A DNA stretch of 13,275 nucleotides. Source: CAYOLL01 sp964404765 [NCBI: uncultured Gemmatimonadota bacterium]. Its GTDB lineage: Bacteria; 4572-55. The position numbers and the translations under genes were made by a program. Numbering within the stretch: position 1 is the first letter of the stretch; each line of letters begins with the position of its first letter. The notes under the pieces were generated by a model. It did not search any database. It was not told where the DNA came from and saw only the letters and a list, made by a program, of their open reading frames with translations. Of this stretch, positions 7,757 through 12,644 are shown one piece after another. The DNA lies in assembly GCA_964404765.1 (NCBI GenBank), contig CAYOLL010000163.1:1-13275 (forward strand), written 5' to 3'.

Positions 7757-8029
7757 ATGACGCTTAATCACAAACAAAAAGAGCTTGTTGATAAGATGCT
7801 TGCCAAAGTAACCAAAAAATTTCCCAATGTAAAGTATTTGGATATTGGCGAAGGCCTTGAAGACCCTGGCGAAATCTGGATTTATGTCTCGAAGCCGGAA
7901 GACGATGACCGATACAATGACTTAATCGAGTATAGCGCGTCATTAGCCATGAACGTGCTCATGAAATACGGCTACTCCATATACATAACGCCGCGCAGCG
8001 AGAAATGGGCCCGGCTGCTGACAGCCTGA
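7757..8029 (+). CDS. Small hypothetical protein (90 aa) heading a DUF4160/DUF2442 cluster
   Basis: I do not recognise this family with certainty. The product is small, soluble and charged, with a predicted helix (residues 1-20), a strand-loop-strand around LDIGEGLEDPGEIWIYV, a long helix (about 52-70, LIEYSASLAMNVLMKYG) and a final strand YSIYITP. This order loosely recalls the second half of a nucleotidyltransferase-like fold, but no GSxxxG/DxD catalytic motif is present, so that is only a shape analogy. A weak AAGAG (7745-7749) lies before the ATG. It starts 68 bp after the sensor gene and its stop lies 35 bp before the DUF4160 start, so the three small genes are probably cotranscribed. Because its neighbours belong to families often seen as paired small genes, a regulatory or toxin-antitoxin-like role is possible but unproven. 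Confidence 0.6.
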   Translation: MTLNHKQKELVDKMLAKVTKKFPNVKYLDIGEGLEDPGEIWIYVSKPEDDDRYNDLIEYSASLAMNVLMKYGYSIYITPRSEKWARLLTA

Positions 8030-8064
8030 CCTATCTTTTTTATCCACACGAAATCGGAAACCAT

Positions 8065-8309
8065 ATGCCGACGTATGCCCATATTAAAGGATTTCGATTT
8101 TTCATCGTCATGTTTGACTGCGCGGAACCGCCGCACATCCACGCCCAAAGCGAACGCGGCGAGGCCAAATTTTGGCTGAACCCATTGCATTAGCCGACAA
8201 TCACGGTTTGAGCGCCCACGACCTGCGCAAAATCAAACGCATTATCACGGAGCAGCAAACCGCTATGATGATCTTTTGGGATAAGCACTGCCGAAAAACA
8301 AGCCGCTAA
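8065..8309 (+). pseudogene. DUF4160 family protein, interrupted by a one-base frameshift
   Basis: From ATG 8065 the product begins MPTYAHIKGFRFFIVMF and contains EPPHIHAQSERGEAKFWLNP, the hallmark of DUF4160 (PPHIH...EAKFWL-P). The frame then stops at TAG 8191-8193 after about 42 residues. In the -1 frame, from about 8184, the family pattern continues without a break (IALADNHGLSAHDLRKIKR to TAA 8307-8309), as expected for a roughly 81-residue DUF4160 protein. One extra C in CCC (8181-8183) would restore the gene. This is a real frameshift mutation or an assembly error. The following DUF2442 gene starts 11 bp downstream, the usual companion arrangement. The biochemical function of the family is unknown. 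Confidence 0.8.
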
Positions 8310-8320
8310 AGGAGAGAACG

Positions 8321-8716
8321 ATGATACAGCAAACTCCGGAGACATCTCCAATAAAATCGCCAACACGAGCGAAAAAACTTTTGCCGACCGCTAAAATTCC
8401 ACAAGCTGCGACGCAAGTGAACCGTCGCGCCTTGACCTTGACGGATGAAGACCTGCAAAAACGTATTTACGAGCACGAAGGAAAACTACTCAAAGTTCGG
8501 ATCCGCGCCGCCCGGTTAGACGAGACTTATTTGACTTTTGAATTGGCGGATGACCGTATCATTTCGGTCCCGTTGAGCTGGTATCCGTTTTTGCGGGATG
8601 CGGGCAAAGCGCAACGCGCTCATTTTGAAATCCTGCCGGGCGGTTGGACGGTTTATTGGCCGGATATAGATGAATACCTGGATAGCCGGACGCTTCTAAA
8701 GGGCAAGTACTTTTGA
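8321..8716 (+). CDS. DUF2442 domain-containing protein
   Basis: A 131-residue soluble protein. Residues about 55-125 match DUF2442: VRIRAARLDETYLTFELADDRIIS has the alternating strands of the family, followed by VPLSWYPFLRDA and the signature YWPDIDEYL near 112-120. The first 45 residues are a basic, Pro/Thr-rich extension that is longer than usual for the family and may be disordered or contact nucleic acid (inference). A strong GGAGAG (8311-8316) precedes ATG 8321, and the gene follows DUF4160 at 11 bp, so the two form a pair as in many genomes. A terminator closes the unit at 8731-8769. The role is unknown; DUF4160/DUF2442 pairs have a toxin-antitoxin-like layout but I know of no defined activity. 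Confidence 0.85.
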   Translation: MIQQTPETSPIKSPTRAKKLLPTAKIPQAATQVNRRALTLTDEDLQKRIYEHEGKLLKVRIRAARLDETYLTFELADDRIISVPLSWYPFLRDAGKAQRAHFEILPGGWTVYWPDIDEYLDSRTLLKGKYF

Positions 8717-8730
8717 CCTGGCAGAACGTC

Positions 8731-8769
8731 AAAAAAGCCTGTAAACTGCGAAAGTTTACGGGCTTTTTG
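8731..8769 (+). terminator. Rho-independent terminator after the small-gene cluster
   Basis: GCCTGTAAAC (8737-8746) pairs with GTTTACGGGC (8754-8763) with one G-U pair around a TGCGAAA loop. An A run precedes it and a T run (8764-8768) follows, so it could also act on the opposite strand. It separates the DUF2442 gene from the receptor gene. Confidence 0.85.
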
Positions 8770-8827
8770 TTTTATGCTGACTTTGCCGCAAACGGCGTAT
8801 ATCTTTAGCTTGCCAAAAAACGGCAAC

Positions 8828-8870
8828 GTCCCCGGCGCTTTAAAATCATGGAAGCTCAAGTGCCGGGGAC
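8828..8870. repeat. Divergent REP-like palindrome in the receptor-gene leader
   Basis: GTCCCCGGCGCTT (8828-8840) and AAGTGCCGGGGAC (8858-8870) pair at 12 of 13 positions. The arms are those of the array at 11581-12705, but the usual 3-base loop is replaced by 17 bases. It ends 26 bp before the GGAGGG of the receptor gene, so it would form a hairpin in the mRNA leader. Confidence 0.75.
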
Positions 8871-8907
8871 ATTATAAACAACCGCAACTTCATAACGGAG
8901 GGATTTT

Positions 8908-9903
8908 ATGTTTTCGCAGAGCTATGTCAGCAGTATCAGGCGTTACATCTTCACCGCGTTTTTCCTTTTATTCGGGTCAAGCAGCCTCAGTTGGGGCCAG
9001 GAAACGACCGGTCGAATCGAAGGCTGGATTTTCGACAATCTAAACAAGCCTTTACCGGCAACAACTGTCAAGGTTCGCAGCGTTAGCCTGCAAGGGGAAC
9101 AAGCGGCGGCTTCCAATGCCGACGGCTACTTTTTCCTGTCCAATCTGCCCGTCGGCGTGTACACCCTTCGCTTGAGTCATGTCGGCTACGGCGAGCAAGT
9201 CCATCAAAATGTAACGGTCCGGCTTGGCAAAACCACCTCGCTGGGCCGGCTTCAGCTTGAACCGGCAACGCTCGCCCACAGCGAAGTTATCGTTGCCGGT
9301 GAAAAACCGCTGCTCGATCCGGCTTCCACGACTTTGGGCGCAAACTTGTCCGCGGAAACCTATCGGCTGCTGCCGGTGGAGCGAAATTTCCGCGAAATCG
9401 CCACGCTGATCCCGCAAGCCAATGAAAGCTTTTATGGCGACGCCGTCAATATCTCCGGCAGCACCGGGATGGAAAACGCCTATATCGTGGACGGCATGAA
9501 CGTCACGCGGCCTGTCTCCGCCGGGCTTAGCACCGACCTGCCCTATAATTTTATCAAGGAGATCGAAATCAAAACCGGCGGCTATGAGGCCGAATTTGGC
9601 CGGGCCCAGGGTGGAATTATCAACGTCGTCACCCATTCCGGCGGGAACGAACTGCACGGCCAACTCTTCGGCTTTTACACCGGCAAGAGCCTGGGCGGCG
9701 AGCGCAGACCCGGCCTGACCGGCGCAACCGTAGCCGATTTTGCCCGCTATGACGTCGGGCTGACGTTGCACGGCCCGCTCGTACGGGACCGGCTCTGGTT
9801 CTTCGCCGCCTATAATCCGATTTTGCTCGCGAGGATATTCGTCTTGCCGGCCTGGGCGTTTATACCGACAAATCGACATCACACCTTTTTTCGACCAAAT
9901 TGA
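8908..9903 (+). CDS. TonB-dependent receptor, N-terminal part (frameshifted gene, fragment 1)
   Basis: This encodes the amino-terminal part of an outer-membrane receptor that would import a substrate using TonB energy. GGAGGG (8897-8902) precedes ATG 8908. A signal peptide spans about residues 1-30 (ending SLSWGQ). Residues about 34-118 form a carboxypeptidase-regulatory-like beta-sandwich (GRIEGWIFDNLNKPLP, ADGYFFLSNLPVGVYTLRL). The plug follows at about 125-245, with AYIVDGMNVT (191-200) and EAEFGRAQGGIINVVTHSG (228-246), as in Oar-like receptors. The barrel begins, and at about residue 305 (near 9822) the frame is lost: the last 26 residues are out-of-frame sequence without similarity to a barrel. 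The true continuation is in the -1 frame and reaches 11573. One extra T in the TTTT run at 9821-9824 would give an intact protein of about 888 residues. Confidence 0.85.
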   Translation: MFSQSYVSSIRRYIFTAFFLLFGSSSLSWGQETTGRIEGWIFDNLNKPLPATTVKVRSVSLQGEQAAASNADGYFFLSNLPVGVYTLRLSHVGYGEQVHQNVTVRLGKTTSLGRLQLEPATLAHSEVIVAGEKPLLDPASTTLGANLSAETYRLLPVERNFREIATLIPQANESFYGDAVNISGSTGMENAYIVDGMNVTRPVSAGLSTDLPYNFIKEIEIKTGGYEAEFGRAQGGIINVVTHSGGNELHGQLFGFYTGKSLGGERRPGLTGATVADFARYDVGLTLHGPLVRDRLWFFAAYNPILLARIFVLPAWAFIPTNRHHTFFRPN

Positions 9904-11573
9904 CCTGGCAGGCCGGGCAAAATACCCGGCTCATTTTTAATTGCTTTGGCGACCCCAACGCCACCCACGGCGTTTATACCGATCAGAGCTATGCATTGGA
10001 AAATGCCGATCCGATTTTAAGCAAATCCACAAACGGGCGGCTTAATTTGTCCGTGAAAGTTCAACATGCGGTTAGCAGCGCTTTAACAGTGGATGCCTCT
10101 GTTTTTTCCATGACTCAACGAACTAAATATGAAGGCGAGACCGAACGTGGACGCGCTGAACCGTATTATTTGGACTTAGTCGAAGGCACCCTTTCGGGCG
10201 GCAGCGGCGGTTACAATGAAGATCACAGCGGCCGGCGCGCCGCTAAAGTTTCAGCCTCGTTGGCCCTGCGCAAGCATCACTTGAAAGCCGGGCTCGAATA
10301 TGAGGACAACTACGAGGATCAGGATTCGGAGAGCATTTCCATTATCCGTTATGCCGAATCTTTCTATGAGACACTTATTATCACTTCAACGGGCGAAATT
10401 CATAATCGCGTGCCATCGGTCTTTGTGCAAGACGCCTGGCGCATCGCTCCGCGGCTGCGGTTGAATGCCGGGCTGCGTTGGGACGGCCAGTATATGATCG
10501 GCTCGGATGGCGAAACGGCGCAGCGAATCACCAATCAATTTTCGCCGCGCCTTGGATTTGTCTATGAACCGGGGGAATTGAATACGAAAAAGATATTTGG
10601 CTCTGCCGGTCGTTATTATGAGCAAGTGCCGCTGCGCTTTGTCGGGCTTTATTTTTCCGAAACCGGTCTATATTTTATCGACTATGATCACGATCCCCGG
10701 CTCAATCCGGCCGGCGGCGATACCCTGGACATCTCCATCGGCCTCCACCCGGAGGTGAAAGACTTAAAAGGTCAGCATTTTGACGAGTTCATTCTGGGTT
10801 ACGAGCAAACTCTGGGTTCACGGCTCAAAGTCGGTCTTAAAGGCATTCATCGCACCCAGCGCGAGGTGATTGAAGACGGCTTAGACCCCGAAACCGACGT
10901 GTTTGAAATCGGCAATCCGGGCCGCGGGGCCTTGAGCTTTTTTCCCAAATTGAAACGAAATTATATTGCTATTGAACTAACCGCCGAGAAAACCGGCGGT
11001 CGCGCTTCGTACCTGGCCGCCTATACCCTGTCCCGGAATTACGGCAATTACACCGGCCTGTTTGACCAGGATACGGGCGCGGCCAATCCCAACGTCAGTC
11101 CCACCCCGGATTTGATCGAACAAATTCCCAACAGTGTCGGATGGCTGCCCAATGATCGCACCCATGTTTTCAAATTTTCCGGGTCCTACCAGTTTCCCGT
11201 TGGTTTGACCGTGGGCGGTTCCTTCAACTATCAGAGCGGCACGCCCTTGAATGAATTCGGCGCAACTTACATCCCCGGCTATAACACCCTGTTGCGTAAG
11301 CGCGGCAGCGCCGGACGCACTTCGGCCATTTGGGACTTGAACCTGCGCCTCAGCTACAATCTGCAACAGTTTTTTAAAGCGGCGGCGCAACCGCGCTTGA
11401 TTGTCGACGCGTTTCACTTGTTTGGCGAACGGAAAGCGGTTAAATATGATCAGGTGCATTATTTTGCCATCGATGACGACGGCAATCAAACGTCGCCCAA
11501 TCCCAATTATCTGAAGCCAACAGCGTATCAGCCCAAACCGGCCGTGCGGGTCGGTATCGAGGTCGATTTTTAA
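9900..11573 (+). CDS. TonB-dependent receptor, C-terminal barrel (frameshifted gene, fragment 2)
   Basis: This is the beta-barrel part of the same receptor. Receptor-like sequence in this frame already begins near 9822 (AREDIRLAGLGVYTDKS), before the nominal TTG at 9900, so the start shown is only the first formal start codon and no ribosome-binding site precedes it. Alternating amphipathic strands run throughout, for example RLRLNAGLRWDGQY and RIFGSAGRYYEQV-like segments, and the chain ends RVGIEVDF with a terminal phenylalanine, the outer-membrane barrel signature recognised by BAM. The barrel has no stop other than the frameshift and shows no other decay, which argues for a recent mutation or a sequence error. 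The stop at 11571-11573 lies 7 bp before the first half-palindrome of the repeat array. The substrate cannot be told from the sequence. Confidence 0.83.
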   Translation: MTWQAGQNTRLIFNCFGDPNATHGVYTDQSYALENADPILSKSTNGRLNLSVKVQHAVSSALTVDASVFSMTQRTKYEGETERGRAEPYYLDLVEGTLSGGSGGYNEDHSGRRAAKVSASLALRKHHLKAGLEYEDNYEDQDSESISIIRYAESFYETLIITSTGEIHNRVPSVFVQDAWRIAPRLRLNAGLRWDGQYMIGSDGETAQRITNQFSPRLGFVYEPGELNTKKIFGSAGRYYEQVPLRFVGLYFSETGLYFIDYDHDPRLNPAGGDTLDISIGLHPEVKDLKGQHFDEFILGYEQTLGSRLKVGLKGIHRTQREVIEDGLDPETDVFEIGNPGRGALSFFPKLKRNYIAIELTAEKTGGRASYLAAYTLSRNYGNYTGLFDQDTGAANPNVSPTPDLIEQIPNSVGWLPNDRTHVFKFSGSYQFPVGLTVGGSFNYQSGTPLNEFGATYIPGYNTLLRKRGSAGRTSAIWDLNLRLSYNLQQFFKAAAQPRLIVDAFHLFGERKAVKYDQVHYFAIDDDGNQTSPNPNYLKPTAYQPKPAVRVGIEVDF

Positions 11574-11597
11574 GTGTGCCAAGTCCCCGGCTTGCCA

Positions 11598-11628
11598 AAT
11601 CCCCGGCACTTTGGAAGTGCCGGGGATT
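11598..11628 (+). repeat. REP-like palindrome copy 1 (AATCCCC type)
   Basis: Perfect 14-bp arms AATCCCCGGCACTT / AAGTGCCGGGGATT around loop TGG, followed by TT. Lying 25 bp after the receptor stop codon, it could also serve as that gene's terminator. Confidence 0.9.
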
Positions 11629-11653
11629 TTACACACAAGCACAGCACAGGCAC

Positions 11654-11686
11654 AAGTGACCGGCACTTCCAAAGTGCCGGTCACTT
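11654..11686 (-). repeat. REP-like palindrome copy 2 (AAGTGACC type, inverted)
   Basis: Perfect 15-bp arms AAGTGACCGGCACTT / AAGTGCCGGTCACTT around loop CCA. The loop is the complement of TGG, so this copy is inverted relative to copy 1. Confidence 0.9.
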
Positions 11687-11732
11687 AACTACACTTCTCA
11701 GACTTTATTAAGTATGAGGACACTTGAAGCAT

Positions 11733-11760
11733 TTGACAAACTCGGCACGATTGCAATAAG
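11733..11760 (+). promoter_or_regulatory. Candidate promoter inside the array, reading toward RAYT
   Basis: A perfect TTGACA (11733-11738) is followed after 16 bp by AATAAG (11755-11760), preceded by TG at 11752-11753 as in an extended -10. A transcript starting near 11767 would carry four hairpins before the RAYT start codon. The -10 is weak, so this is tentative. Confidence 0.3.
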
Positions 11761-11783
11761 TGCCGGGGATTTTTCAATTTCAC

Positions 11784-11815
11784 AAGTGACCGGCACTTTG
11801 GAAGTGCCGGGGATT
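11784..11815 (+). repeat. REP-like palindrome copy 3 (hybrid arms)
   Basis: The left arm is AAGTGACCGGCACTT and the right arm AAGTGCCGGGGATT. Only the inner 9 bp pair; the outer arms come from the two different types. Confidence 0.8.
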
Positions 11816-11833
11816 TTACACACAAGCACTGCC

Positions 11834-11865
11834 AAGTCCCCGGCACTTTGGAAGTGCCGGGGATT
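11834..11865 (+). repeat. REP-like palindrome copy 4 (AAGTCCCC type)
   Basis: AAGTCCCCGGCACTT / AAGTGCCGGGGATT around loop TGG. Pairing is perfect through the CCCC/GGGG block and nearly so at the ends. Confidence 0.88.
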
Positions 11866-11877
11866 TTTCAATTTCAC

Positions 11878-11909
11878 AAGTGACCGGCACTTTGGAAGTT
11901 TCGGGGATT
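11878..11909 (+). repeat. REP-like palindrome copy 5 (hybrid, degraded)
   Basis: Copy of the hybrid element at 11784 one 94-bp period later, with GCC changed to TTC in the right arm (two substitutions), so even the inner stem is weakened. Confidence 0.75.
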
Positions 11910-11927
11910 TTACACACAAGCACTGCC

Positions 11928-11960
11928 AAGTCCCCGGCACTTTGGAAGTGCCGGGGACTT
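11928..11960 (+). repeat. REP-like palindrome copy 6, left flank of RAYT
   Basis: Perfect 15-bp arms AAGTCCCCGGCACTT / AAGTGCCGGGGACTT with loop TGG. It ends 14 bp before the GGAGA of the RAYT gene and is the mirror partner of the copy at 12582-12614. Confidence 0.92.
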
Positions 11961-11986
11961 TACTCTGATAAAAAGGAGACTCACAC

Positions 11987-12577
11987 ATGCCTCAACGCCA
12001 AACAATCTTTCAGCCGGGACATTGGTATCATGTCTATAACCGCGGCGTAAATCGGCAACCGATTTTTAACGAAGATGAAAACTATCGCTTTCTGCTGCAA
12101 CGGGTTAAAAAATATGTCCAACGCGATCATATTTCCGTTATCGCCTATTGCCTGATGCCCAATCATTATCATTTTTTGCTGCGTCAGGATGGCGAAACGC
12201 CCATCTCTGCCTGCATTCAAGCCGTTTTCAACAGCTACAGCAAAGCCTTTAACAAGCGTTATGGCCGGGTTGGCACGTTGTTTGAAGATCGCTTTGACGA
12301 TGTGCCGGTGGATACGCTCGAATACGCCCTGCACTTGTGTCGCTATATCCATCGCAACCCGATTGACGGCAAACAACCATTGGTTCCGCAGATCGAGCAA
12401 TGGCCGTACTCCAACTATCCGGAGTGGACTGAACAGCGCAACGGCACGCTGCTTGACCGCGAGTTCGTCAAATGCTATTTTAAGACGCCGGAAGATTATC
12501 GCAGCTTTGTGTTGGATTACACGCCACCCAAAAAATTGGGGGATGAAATGAAAAAGTATTATCGTGATGAGGATTAA
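11987..12577 (+). CDS. REP-associated tyrosine transposase (RAYT, IS200-like Y1 HUH family)
   Basis: A 196-residue single-strand DNA nuclease/transferase of the Y1 HUH family. The metal-binding HUH motif is MPNHYHFLL with His60 and His62; the likely nucleophile is Tyr84 in FNSYSKAFNKRYGRVGTLF, the helix where Y1 transposases carry it. The N-terminal HWYHVYNRG and the YIHRNP segment (120-125) are also typical of RAYTs. Related proteins bind and cut REP hairpins and are thought to spread them, being vertically inherited rather than freely mobile. GGAGA (11975-11979) precedes ATG 11987. The gene is bracketed by two palindromes in opposite orientation, ending 26 bp before the start codon and beginning 4 bp after the stop, which strongly suggests these are its substrates. 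All catalytic residues are present, so it may be active. No accessory TnpB-like gene is seen. Confidence 0.92.
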   Translation: MPQRQTIFQPGHWYHVYNRGVNRQPIFNEDENYRFLLQRVKKYVQRDHISVIAYCLMPNHYHFLLRQDGETPISACIQAVFNSYSKAFNKRYGRVGTLFEDRFDDVPVDTLEYALHLCRYIHRNPIDGKQPLVPQIEQWPYSNYPEWTEQRNGTLLDREFVKCYFKTPEDYRSFVLDYTPPKKLGDEMKKYYRDED

Positions 12578-12581
12578 ACGC

Positions 12582-12614
12582 AAGTCCCCGGCACTTCCAA
12601 AGTGCCGGGGACTT
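12582..12614 (-). repeat. REP-like palindrome, right flank of RAYT (inverted)
   Basis: Perfect 15-bp arms AAGTCCCCGGCACTT / AAGTGCCGGGGACTT with loop CCA, starting 4 bp after the RAYT stop codon. It is the inverted partner of 11928-11960 and, being followed by TT, may also end RAYT transcription. Confidence 0.92.
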
Positions 12615-12630
12615 TTAGAGGGACTTTTAG
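12608..12630 (+). repeat. 12-bp-period direct repeat at the palindrome edge
   Basis: GGGACTTTTAG occurs at 12608-12618 and again at 12620-12630, so the right edge of the preceding palindrome is duplicated just before the ribosome-binding site of the next gene. Confidence 0.75.
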
Positions 12631-12644
12631 GAAGAGAGGTAGCC

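Larger units (their letters stand above)
11759..11946. repeat. 94-bp tandem duplication within the palindrome array
   Basis: The 94 bp at 11759-11852 recur at 11853-11946 with only two mismatches that I can see (GTGCCGGGG versus GTTTCGGGG near 11806 and 11900). Each unit holds one hybrid palindrome, one AAGTCCCC palindrome and both linkers. Confidence 0.85.
11581..11960. repeat. Array of REP-like palindromes upstream of RAYT
   Basis: The 413-bp gap 11574-11986 is almost filled by palindromes sharing the core CCGGCACTT-TGG-AAGTGCCGG. Complete or nearly complete copies are at 11598-11628, 11654-11686, 11784-11815, 11834-11865, 11878-11909 and 11928-11960; half copies are at 11581-11590 and about 11757-11775. 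Linkers recur: ACACACAAGCACTGCC and TTTCAATTTCAC. Two outer-arm types exist (AAGTCCCC and AAGTGACC). Arrays like this next to a RAYT gene are the hallmark of REP/REPIN systems in other bacteria. Confidence 0.92.

Noticed and set aside
9817-9836. Programmed -1 frameshift in the receptor gene
   Set aside because: The in-frame codons ATT TTG do not form an X XXY YYZ slippery site and no downstream stimulatory structure is evident; receptors of this family are not known to use frameshifting.
11598-11960. CRISPR array
   Set aside because: Repeats are near-perfect palindromes with recurring, not unique, linkers, orientations are mixed, and no cas gene is nearby; the REP/RAYT explanation fits better.
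11714-11968. 84-codon + strand frame in the palindrome array
   Set aside because: Its product is merely the translated repeats (GTLEVPG and similar), with no ribosome-binding site.
11698-11988. 96-codon minus-strand frame in the array
   Set aside because: It encodes repeated GTSKVPGT-type peptides from the palindromes and nothing else.
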